A stretch of 64,000 bases of DNA from Hymenobacter gummosus (GTDB lineage: Bacteria; Bacteroidota; Bacteroidia; Cytophagales; Hymenobacteraceae). Each line of letters opens with the position of its first letter. Position 1 is the first letter of the stretch. Location: NCBI RefSeq assembly GCF_003970915.1, contig NZ_RXOF01000001.1, forward strand, positions 558,001 through 622,000, written 5' to 3'. The position numbers and the translations under genes are program-made. Below, in pieces: positions 42,166 through 48,842 of the stretch. Below the pieces are notes generated by a model. The model was not told where the DNA came from. It saw nothing but the letters and a program-made list of their open reading frames with translations, and ran no database searches.

Positions 42166-43490
42166 TGCCAGTACGACACTACCCCGGCCGCCTGCTGGGC
42201 CTGGCCGTCCTGCTGAGCCTGAGCAGTTACGCCGCCGGACAGGGCAGCCCACCTGTCGGGCCGACAGATGAGCGCGCCGCAAAAGGCAGGATATGGGCTG
42301 CTACCGCGAAACATCTGTGGCGGGTAGCCCCCCGTCTGCCGCAGAACCAGCTTCCTCAACTGCGCACCGCCGACGATTTTGACGAATGGCTGTCAACCAA
42401 ATCCGGCAAGGAATTGGCCGAAAAATCTGGCTTGAGCATGCTGAAAGGCATTGTGGTGGACAGCATGCGGATTCGCAACGGTGCCTCTACAGGAACCCCG
42501 GCCCAGGTGGCTCAAGCCATTCTGCATACCGTAGAAAAAGAGCAGAGCAAACCGGGTAATATCAAGCGCCTAGCGCAGATTAAGGGCGCTAAGCTGGATT
42601 CGCTGCGACAGGATTTGCGGTCATATTTGCCGGCCGCAGCTACCCAAACTGCTACTGGCCATCCTTCCAAAATCGATTCGGACGCGGCGGATGCAGTAAA
42701 TGGCACAGGTCCGGGCGCAGCTGAACCGCCGCCGCCTGCCGAGCCACAATATATTACCACGTACATCACTCCGCTTGGGCTTCCTCTCCCGGTTTTCAGC
42801 ACCTTGCTGCTGGCAGCAGGTGGCATATTGGGGGTAGTGGGCTACCGGGTACTACTTGGCAAACCCAGAGGTTCATCCAAATCTTCTAAAAATGCGCCTA
42901 CAGTCTCTGAAACATCTGATGAAATGCATCCATCCGACCTCAAGAAATTAAAGCGAGAAATCCAGCAGTTGAAGGGGGATAAAAATTTACTCAGCAGAGA
43001 AGTACAACAGCTGACTAAAGACAAGCGCAACCTTGAACAACAACTGGCCGAGCTACAGGCGCCGTTAGCTTTCCCGGCTATGCCGGACATTACAGCATCA
43101 GTCAACACGTCACAAAACCTGATAACAGACGCTGCCCCGCCGGAGCCGGTACCCGCCCCCGCTGCCCCGCAACCAACCACGACGCTGTACGGCCCCGTGC
43201 AGGAAATGCCGTTCGTGGAGGAGCGTAAGTTTGTAGAAACGCCGCTGCCCCAGCTGGCTCTGATGATGACGGTAAATCCCCGCACGCCCGACCAGGCCAG
43301 CTTTACCCTGAATCCGCAGGTAGACCAGTCTATGCTCATCGGCGACGGACTGAGTCGGCTACAGCAGTTCTTCGACTACGATATGCCCGCGGGCCGCATC
43401 AACGCGGTGGCCGCCGCCGCCCCGGGACAACTGCGGCGCCAAGCCGGGGGCTGGCAGGTACTTACGCGAGCCCGCCTGCACGTCCGCTAA
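42165..43490 (+). CDS. Membrane-tethered coiled-coil protein, paralogue of the gene at 33367 (441 aa)
   Basis: The start ATG at 42165 overlaps the previous stop (TGATG). Order: signal peptide (RLLGLAVLLSLSSYAAG), exported domain about 35-155 (GRIWAATAKHLWRV; RLAQIKGAKLDSLRQDLRSY), Pro-rich linker, one transmembrane helix about 207-230 (FSTLLLAAGGILGVVGYRVL), coiled coil about 256-298 (DLKKLKREIQQLKGDKNLLS), Pro-rich linker, and a C-terminal domain (DQASFTLNPQVDQSMLIGDG; APGQLRRQAGGWQVLTRARL). The C-terminal domain is clearly related to that of the 33367 protein. The stretch coding for the coiled coil (about 42860-43110) is visibly richer in A/T than its surroundings. No known family was recognised. 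Confidence 0.8.
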   Translation: MPVRHYPGRLLGLAVLLSLSSYAAGQGSPPVGPTDERAAKGRIWAATAKHLWRVAPRLPQNQLPQLRTADDFDEWLSTKSGKELAEKSGLSMLKGIVVDSMRIRNGASTGTPAQVAQAILHTVEKEQSKPGNIKRLAQIKGAKLDSLRQDLRSYLPAAATQTATGHPSKIDSDAADAVNGTGPGAAEPPPPAEPQYITTYITPLGLPLPVFSTLLLAAGGILGVVGYRVLLGKPRGSSKSSKNAPTVSETSDEMHPSDLKKLKREIQQLKGDKNLLSREVQQLTKDKRNLEQQLAELQAPLAFPAMPDITASVNTSQNLITDAAPPEPVPAPAAPQPTTTLYGPVQEMPFVEERKFVETPLPQLALMMTVNPRTPDQASFTLNPQVDQSMLIGDGLSRLQQFFDYDMPAGRINAVAAAAPGQLRRQAGGWQVLTRARLHVR

Positions 43491-43511
43491 TCATTCCGCT
43501 GCCTTTCCTCT

Positions 43512-45248
43512 ATGGCTGTACAATACATCGAAATATTCCTGATTCTGGCGCTTATTGGCTGGCAGGCGTTTATTTTTTTCAAAAATTATGGGCTCATCCA
43601 GCGGGTGCGAGCCATGTATCCCGATAAGCAGCAACTAGGCCTAGTAGGGCGCATTGCGGCGGAAGACTCTATCGGCCGGTACGACGCGGTAACCGTCGAA
43701 AAACCGACCAGGGAGTTTGATAAAGTCGTGGCCGCCACCAATGACTACCTGCGGGCCAACAAAGGCGCGGCAGCCGACTTTAATGCCCTGCGCGATATTT
43801 CGGAACGCGAAGCGGAGCTGCTGGACGCCGAAATCGAGGCGCAGATTTCCACGCCGCTGTACCTGGGCCTGCTGGGCACGTTTCTGGGCGCTATTTTCGG
43901 GCTGTTCAGCCTGCTGTTCGCGCCCGCTGCCCCGGATACCCAACTACTGGCCGACGTGCAGAAGACCCTGACCGGCAACCTGCGGGTATCGGTACCGGCC
44001 ACTATTCCCGTGACGGCCGCACCCGCTGAGTTCAACGCCTTCGTTACCAGCAGCCCGGCCAACGAACAAGCCGTGTACACGGCCCTGGCCGACCGGAAAA
44101 GCCGATTTGCGGCCAGCCCCGAAGAATTTCACCAGAAGCTCTACGCCGGCTCCAGCAGCTTCGGCAACGACGGCATTCAGCGCTTTTTGATCGGGGTGCT
44201 CATTGCCATGATCGGCAGCCTGTTCGGCCTGGGGTTCACCCTGGCTGGCAACCAGCTGCTGAAGTCGGCCCGCACCACCCGCGACCGGCTCAAGAACGAC
44301 TACTACAACTTCCTGCAGAGGGCGCTGCTGCCTAAGCTCAACTCGGACATGCAGCAGGGCCTGAACCAGCTGCGGGCCGTGCTGGATGCCTTCAACCAGG
44401 ATTTCTTCGCCAAGATTCAGGGCGACTTTTTCGCCAAGATTGCCGAGTTCACTCCACTTATCGGCCGCATCACCGAGAATATCAGCATTCAGAAAGATTT
44501 TCTGGAGAAGCTGCAGACCATCGGCTACACCCAACTGGCCAATGCCACCATCAAGGTGTTCGACCGCGTGGACCAGAGTGCGGCTACCTTCGAGAAATTT
44601 CTGGGCTACCAGCAGGCGCTAAACGTGGCGGTGGAGAAGGGCGCCCAGACGGCTTATTCCGTCTCAGCGCTGCTGGATCGGCTTAGCAGCTTAGAAAAAG
44701 CTCTTAACCAAGTGCCCGGCTATCTGGAGCAGCATAACAGCAGCATCCGACAGCAGGCCGATTTCTTCAACGAACACCACCAACTGCTACAACAAATCGG
44801 TAAGGAAACCCGGCAGGCGCTGGACAAGGTAAACCAAGGCGTAGACCAGGCCCTGAATGAGGAAGCTGCCCTGATGCGGCAGGTGCTGGAAAAGCGTCGG
44901 GACGAGTTTGTAGCGCAGGCCCAGGCCGCCCACGCTGAATGGGACGCCCACTTCCGACAGCTTAACAGCAATAACATCTACGAGAAAATCACCGAGTACC
45001 TGAACCCTTTCCAGCAGCTGCCGGCCCAGCAGAAAGAGCTGAACCGCCTGCAGGAAGAACAGGCCCGACGCAGCACCCAGGCCCTGCAGGCGTTGCAGGA
45101 GCCCCTAGAGCAGAACCGCCGCATTCAGGAGCAACTGCTGCTGCAGACGGAGCGCACCAACGCCATCTTGGCCCGCCTGACCGAACCCAACTGGTTTCAG
45201 CGCACCATCCTGGGCAAGAAGACGCCCCCGCTGCCCCCGACTAAATAG
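43512..45248 (+). CDS. MotA/TolQ/ExbB-like channel protein with long coiled-coil tail (ZorA-like, 578 aa)
   Basis: Inner-membrane stator-type protein. Hydrophobic helices lie at about 3-24 (YIEIFLILALIGWQAFIFF), 115-140 (PLYLGLLGTFLGAIFGLFSL, the classic TolQ/ExbB/MotA pattern) and 225-250 (FLIGVLIAMIGSLFGLGFTL). After helix 3 comes some 300 residues of predicted coiled coil (LLPKLNSDMQQGLNQLRAVL through RRIQEQLLLQTERTNAILAR). That layout is the one seen in ZorA of the Zorya defence system, where the tail reaches into the cytosol. It lies 21 bp after the tethered protein and 8 bp before its MotB-like partner. Confidence 0.88.
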   Translation: MAVQYIEIFLILALIGWQAFIFFKNYGLIQRVRAMYPDKQQLGLVGRIAAEDSIGRYDAVTVEKPTREFDKVVAATNDYLRANKGAAADFNALRDISEREAELLDAEIEAQISTPLYLGLLGTFLGAIFGLFSLLFAPAAPDTQLLADVQKTLTGNLRVSVPATIPVTAAPAEFNAFVTSSPANEQAVYTALADRKSRFAASPEEFHQKLYAGSSSFGNDGIQRFLIGVLIAMIGSLFGLGFTLAGNQLLKSARTTRDRLKNDYYNFLQRALLPKLNSDMQQGLNQLRAVLDAFNQDFFAKIQGDFFAKIAEFTPLIGRITENISIQKDFLEKLQTIGYTQLANATIKVFDRVDQSAATFEKFLGYQQALNVAVEKGAQTAYSVSALLDRLSSLEKALNQVPGYLEQHNSSIRQQADFFNEHHQLLQQIGKETRQALDKVNQGVDQALNEEAALMRQVLEKRRDEFVAQAQAAHAEWDAHFRQLNSNNIYEKITEYLNPFQQLPAQQKELNRLQEEQARRSTQALQALQEPLEQNRRIQEQLLLQTERTNAILARLTEPNWFQRTILGKKTPPLPPTK

Positions 45249-45256
45249 CCCGGCCG

Positions 45257-45925
45257 GTGAAACAGAGCAAAGATTTTTTCTGGCCCAGCTACGTGGACCT
45301 GATGACGGCCCTGTTCCTGACCATGCTGGTCCTCTTCGTGCTGAGCTACAAGCTGTTTCAGGACAAGCAGGCCAGCCTGATTGCGGCCAACGCCAAGCTG
45401 GAAGTGCAGCTGCAGGAGAAAAAGAAGCTGGACCAGATCAAAGCGGCGCTGAAGCGGCTGGAAGACCCGCGCTATTTCGTGTACAACGAGAAGTACAAGC
45501 GCTACGAGCTGAACTCCGAGGTGGAGTTTGCCGCCGGCAAGTACGAGCTGGCCGCCCGTTACCAGCAGCCCCTGATTGCGGCCGGCCGGTTTCTGGCCCG
45601 GCAGATGCAGAGCCTGCAATCCAACGACGGTATTCAGTACCTGGTGCTGATTGAGGGCCGGGCGGCCATGGACCCGCGCTACCCCGCTTCGCACCCCGTC
45701 AACGCCGACCTGCAGAGCATCCGGCAGCTCAGCTACAACCGGGCCCTGGCGGTTATTTCGCTGTGGAAGGAGGCGGGCATTCAGTTTCCGGCCAACGTGG
45801 AAGTAGTGCCCGGTGGCAGCGGCTACCGGGGCGCCGGCCGCTATACGGGCTACCAGAACGAGCAGCGCAACAAGCGCTTTATCGTGCAGATCCAGCCCAA
45901 AATCGGCTCCCTGGGCGACATGTAG
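45257..45925 (+). CDS. MotB/OmpA-like stator protein (ZorB-like, 222 aa)
   Basis: It starts at GTG, eight bases after the MotA-like stop. The single N-terminal helix SYVDLMTALFLTMLVLFVLS carries Asp14, equivalent to the proton-carrying aspartate of MotB/ZorB. A short coiled segment (QASLIAANAKLEVQLQEKKK) leads to an OmpA/MotB-like C-terminal domain that would bind peptidoglycan: YELNSEVEFAAGKYELA, YLVLIEGRAAMD, LSYNRALAVISLWKEAGI and NEQRNKRFIVQIQP. Together with the preceding gene it should form an ion-driven 5:2-type motor. It is the last gene of the operon. Confidence 0.88.
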   Translation: MKQSKDFFWPSYVDLMTALFLTMLVLFVLSYKLFQDKQASLIAANAKLEVQLQEKKKLDQIKAALKRLEDPRYFVYNEKYKRYELNSEVEFAAGKYELAARYQQPLIAAGRFLARQMQSLQSNDGIQYLVLIEGRAAMDPRYPASHPVNADLQSIRQLSYNRALAVISLWKEAGIQFPANVEVVPGGSGYRGAGRYTGYQNEQRNKRFIVQIQPKIGSLGDM

Positions 45926-46175
45926 TAGTCCGGCCTAAGATTTCCGACGAGTCAAAGCAGGCCCGATGCGTCGGCGGAAGAGTATAATTATCGTTTTTAT
46001 TACTACATGATCGAAATAATATATAAGAACTATTGTCCAATACCGAAACCACGCTGGAGGTAGCACCGCCAATTTATTACCTAGCAGAGTCCTAAAACAC
46101 CCTTCTATCGGCCAATCCGATACCGGATTGGCTTCGTACAATTCATTCTGACCCGAGCGGCAACCATCACCCCCT
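45926..46175. other. A/T-rich gap after the operon, with a small inverted repeat
   Basis: This 250-base stretch is clearly richer in A/T than the genes around it (for example AGTATAATTATCGTTTTTAT). It contains the palindrome GCCAATCCG-ATAC-CGGATTGGC (46111-46132), without a T tract, so it may be an operator or weak terminator. No open frame is credible. It marks the end of the cytoskeleton-motor operon and must hold the promoter of the STAS-like gene, which was not resolved. Confidence 0.5.
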
Positions 46176-46637
46176 ATGATTTATACCGTCAGTGATTTTG
46201 TGTGCGTGCAGCACGACTGGGACCGGGGCCTGTTGCGCCACCGCTGGAACGGCGTCGAGCGGTTCGCGGGATTGAGTTTGTTTCAGAGCGTGCACGAGTC
46301 GCTGCTGGAGCTGGCGCAGCAGTACCGCGCCACCAACTGGCTGATCGAGCTGAGCGCGGCCCCGCTGGCGGTGGAAGACCAGCTTTGGCTGGAAGAAACG
46401 TTCATCCCGACCCTGGCCCAAACCGACGTGCGCCGCATTGCCGTGGTGGCCGACGACCCCTACAACCTGATGGTGCTCGAAGGCCTGCTGCCCGTAGGCC
46501 ACGCGCTGCAGCGCATGCTGCAGTTCTTCGCCGACCCCGTGCCGGCCCTCGAATGGCTCACCGGCTCCGACGCCGTGGCCGCCGTGCTGCAGCACGAGTG
46601 GGAAACCGACGTGGAGCCCGGCCTGCTGGCTTCCTGA
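46176..46637 (+). CDS. STAS-like (SpoIIAA/SEC14-type) protein, paralogue of the gene at 16111
   Basis: The 153 residues form a soluble alpha/beta protein with no signal. It aligns with the product at 16111-16551: both have an HRW at about residue 22-24, a strand ending in ED-Q-WL (WLIELSAAPLAVEDQLWLEE), RRIAVVADDPYNLMVLEGLL, and FFADPVPALEWLTG near the C-terminus. Such domains often sense or transmit signals in regulatory pathways. No kinase, phosphatase or sigma-factor gene is beside either copy. Its position directly after the motor operon may be coincidental. It is followed by a nested terminator/repeat. Confidence 0.75.
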   Translation: MIYTVSDFVCVQHDWDRGLLRHRWNGVERFAGLSLFQSVHESLLELAQQYRATNWLIELSAAPLAVEDQLWLEETFIPTLAQTDVRRIAVVADDPYNLMVLEGLLPVGHALQRMLQFFADPVPALEWLTGSDAVAAVLQHEWETDVEPGLLAS

Positions 46638-46660
46638 TACAGTCAACAGCTCAGGTAGCA

Positions 46661-46851
46661 GTCATTGCGAGGAGGAACGACGAAGCAATCGGTCCTGACC
46701 AACGTGCCGCCGACACAATACCTACGGCCCAAAGCAGCCGCGCCCAAAACCTGAGCTACCTGGTTTCGGGCGCGGCTGCTTTGGTTTTGTGCCAGTTGGC
46801 CCGTCGTGCCTCGGGAGGAAGGATTGCTTCGTCGTGCCTCCTCGCAATGAC
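46661..46851. repeat. GTCATTGCGAGGAGG inverted repeat enclosing an intrinsic terminator
   Basis: Outer arms of 30 bases (46661-46690 and 46822-46851) start GTCATTGCGAGGAGG and end GACGAAGCAATC, with one or two mismatches. Inside is a strong hairpin, 46729-46745 and 46768-46784 (CCAAAGCAGCCGCGCCC type), followed by TTTTGT, which would terminate the STAS-like gene. The outer word resembles a repeat found in many unrelated bacterial genomes. Confidence 0.85.
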
Positions 46852-46870
46852 AGCGGGCGGAACCGTCGCC

Positions 46871-47884
46871 CTAACTCCCCGTCACAGTGTAGTCGATTTC
46901 GGTGTTGTCGCCGATGTTGAGGCTGTGGTTGAGGCCGCGGAACGACGCGTCGGAGCCGACGATGCAGTCGTGCATAACGGCCGAGCGCAGCTCGGAATAG
47001 GCGCCAATAATGCTGTTGCTCAGAATGGTATTCTGAATAATGGTCCGCTCGCCGATGGCCACGTTCGGGCCAATGATGCTGTTGCTGATGGCGCAGTCGC
47101 GGGCAATGCTGACGGGCGGGATGATGACCGTGTTCGGAAACGAGTACTCTTCGGCGGGCTGCAGGTGCTCGGGGCGGTTGAGCAGGCGGGCATTGGCTTC
47201 GAGCAGGGTATCCTTACGGCCACAGTCAAACCAGCTGTCCACCGTCCAGGTGGTCATCACGGCGCCCTGCTCAATCATGAGCATGAGCGCGTCGGTGAGG
47301 TAGAACTCGTGGTAGGTGCGCCGGTCTTCCTCGATGATGCGCTCCAGGGCCGCGGCCAACCAGGCCGGGTTGTCGATGCGGTACAGGCCGACGAGGGCGT
47401 AGTTCGACTTAGGGATGCGCGGCTTTTCGACGGCCTTGGTGACGCGCCCACCGGGGCCGGTTTCCACCACCCCAAAGGCCGAGGGCGTCTTCACTTCCTT
47501 CACGGCCAGCACAGAGCCCTCGCGCCGGATAATCTCGCGCAGGTCCACGTCGACGATGGTGTCGCCGAGCTGGATGAGGACGGGCTCCTGCTCGTGCTGA
47601 AAGGTGTGGCGGGCCAGCCACAGGGCGTGGCCGATGCCTTCGCGCGGCTCCTGCACCACGAAATCCGTGCGCAGGTGCGGGTAGCAGCGGCGCACGTACC
47701 GCTCAATTTTCTCGCCCAGGTAGCCGACGATGAACACGAAGTCCTGAATGCCCGCGGCCACCAGCCGGTCGATGATATGGCCCAGAATGGGCGTGCCCGC
47801 CACCGGCACCAGCGACTTGGGCTGGGTGTGGGTGTGCGGCCGCAGGCGCGACCCAATGCCCGCAACGGGGATGATGGCTTTCAT
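46871..47884 (-). CDS. Sugar-phosphate nucleotidyltransferase with C-terminal left-handed beta-helix (337 aa)
   Basis: Cytosolic enzyme that activates a sugar-1-phosphate with an NTP, of the RmlA / mannose-1-phosphate guanylyltransferase-like group. The N-terminal motif GIGSRLRPHTHTQPKSLVPV is the nucleotide-binding signature (family G-x-G-T-R-L-x-P-x-T-x-x-x-P-K). Later come LIQLGDTIVDVDL (metal-binding Asp), VVETGPGGRVTKAVEKP and TWTVDSWFDCGRKDTLLEAN. The C-terminal 90 residues are hexapeptide repeats (ISNSIIGPNVAIGERTIIQN). The sugar and base are not determined. It is divergent from lemA, with repeat D and an inverted-repeat promoter region between them. Confidence 0.9.
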   Translation of the reverse strand: MKAIIPVAGIGSRLRPHTHTQPKSLVPVAGTPILGHIIDRLVAAGIQDFVFIVGYLGEKIERYVRRCYPHLRTDFVVQEPREGIGHALWLARHTFQHEQEPVLIQLGDTIVDVDLREIIRREGSVLAVKEVKTPSAFGVVETGPGGRVTKAVEKPRIPKSNYALVGLYRIDNPAWLAAALERIIEEDRRTYHEFYLTDALMLMIEQGAVMTTWTVDSWFDCGRKDTLLEANARLLNRPEHLQPAEEYSFPNTVIIPPVSIARDCAISNSIIGPNVAIGERTIIQNTILSNSIIGAYSELRSAVMHDCIVGSDASFRGLNHSLNIGDNTEIDYTVTGS

Positions 47885-47892
47885 GGAGGGAG

Positions 47893-47984
47893 GATGAGTG
47901 GATAAGTCGATGAGCGCATGAGTGGATGAATAGCTGCCGAATTACCTTATCCAGTCATCTACTCGTGTGCTCATCTACGCATCA
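47893..47984. repeat. Intergenic inverted repeat (GATGAGTGGAT words)
   Basis: Left arm words GATGAGTGGATAAGTCGATGAG and GCATGAGTGGATGAAT are matched by right arm words CTTATCCAGTCATCTACTCG and CTCATCTACGCATC. The arms are about 40 bases with a short centre (AGCTGCCGAATT). The architecture is the same as family A but with unrelated words. Confidence 0.72.
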
Positions 47985-47992
47985 CAGAACCT

Positions 47993-48068
47993 GCGCTGCA
48001 AAATACGGATTCGCGGCTGGAGCGCGTAGTATATAACCGCGCTGCCATGAATCCGTACTTTGCAGCGC
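47993..48068. promoter_or_regulatory. Inverted-repeat divergent promoter region of lemA and the nucleotidyltransferase gene
   Basis: Two 20-base arms (47993-48012 and 48049-48068, GCGCTGCAAAATACGGATTC type, one mismatch) flank a 36-base centre. The right arm reads GTACTTTGCAG and the left arm, on the minus strand, GTATTTTGCAG. Both resemble Bacteroidota -7 elements (TACTTTGC). The symmetry suggests either divergent promoters or a dimeric regulator site. Confidence 0.5.
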
Positions 48069-48157
48069 CGGTCCGGGCGTATAAACCGCCGGCCGGGCAT
48101 TTGTTCCCCAACCGCCTGCCTTCTCTCATCCACATCCCTCATTACTCCAAACAACCC

Positions 48158-48736
48158 ATGAAACGCCTCCTCCTTTACTTTTTCGGCCTGGTGGTACTGA
48201 TTTCGCAGTCCTCGTGCGGCTACAACACCATGGTCGAGCTGGACCAGAACGTGAAGTCGCAGTGGTCGAAGGTGCAAAGCTCCTACCAGCGCCGCACCGA
48301 CCTGTTCAACAACGTGGTCAACACCATCAAGGGCAGCGCCAAGTTTGAGCAGGGCACGCTCAAGGAAGTGGTGCAAGCCCGCGCCGCCGCCACCAGCGTC
48401 CAACTCTCGCCCGACCAGCTGACGCCCGAAAACCTGAAGAAATTCCAGGACGCGCAGAGCCAGATTTCGCAGGGCATTGGCCGCTTGCTGGCCGTGCAGG
48501 AAAACTACCCCGAGCTGAAAACCACCAGCGCCTTCCAGGATTTCCAGGCCCAGATTGAGGGTACCGAGAACCGCATCAACGTGGAGCGCAACAAGTTCAA
48601 CGACGCCACCAACGCCTACAACACCTACATCCGCTCCTTCCCCAACAACCTGTTTGCGGGCATGTTCGGCTTCCAGCAGAAACCCTACTTCGAGGCCGAC
48701 CCGGCCTCGCAGAAAGCCCCGCAGGTTCAGTTTTAG
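48158..48736 (+). CDS. lemA: LemA family protein
   Basis: LemA proteins are four-helix-bundle membrane or lipid-anchored proteins of unclear function. The start at 48158 gives MKRLLLYFFGLVVLISQSSC with a lipobox Cys, then the family core YNTMVELDQNVKSQWSKVQS, YQRRTDLFNNVVNTIKG, LAVQENYPELKTTSAFQDFQ and IEGTENRINVERNKFNDATN. The end RSFPNNLFAGMFGFQQKPYF is typical. The length of 192 residues is normal. It heads a lemA-TPM-TPM cluster that is widespread in bacteria; repeat C occupies the gap to the next gene. Confidence 0.95.
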   Translation: MKRLLLYFFGLVVLISQSSCGYNTMVELDQNVKSQWSKVQSSYQRRTDLFNNVVNTIKGSAKFEQGTLKEVVQARAAATSVQLSPDQLTPENLKKFQDAQSQISQGIGRLLAVQENYPELKTTSAFQDFQAQIEGTENRINVERNKFNDATNAYNTYIRSFPNNLFAGMFGFQQKPYFEADPASQKAPQVQF

Positions 48737-48740
48737 ATAA

Positions 48741-48842
48741 AGGGTCTTGTGGTCTTGGGGGCTTAGGGTCTGGGTTGACGTTCGAAAACAACCCAGACCC
48801 TAAGCCCCCAAGACCCCAAGCGCCTAAGCCCCCAAGACCCTT
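48741..48842. repeat. Intergenic inverted repeat (GGTCTTGGGGGCTTAGG words)
   Basis: The left arm AGGGTCTTGTGGTCTTGGGG... GGGTCTGGGTTGACGTTC is followed by AAAACAACCCAGACCC and complementary CTAAGCCCCCAAGACCC words running up to the next ATG. The centre (TTGACGTTC, then AACAACCC) resembles the centre of family A (GGTCGTTC / GAACAATC) and of family B (TTGACGT), although the words in the arms differ. Confidence 0.8.

Noticed and set aside
33367-45925. Classification of the locus as a Zorya defence system
   Set aside because: Only the ZorA/ZorB-like pair is similar. No ZorC, ZorD or ZorE homologue is present, and the other genes have no Zorya counterpart.
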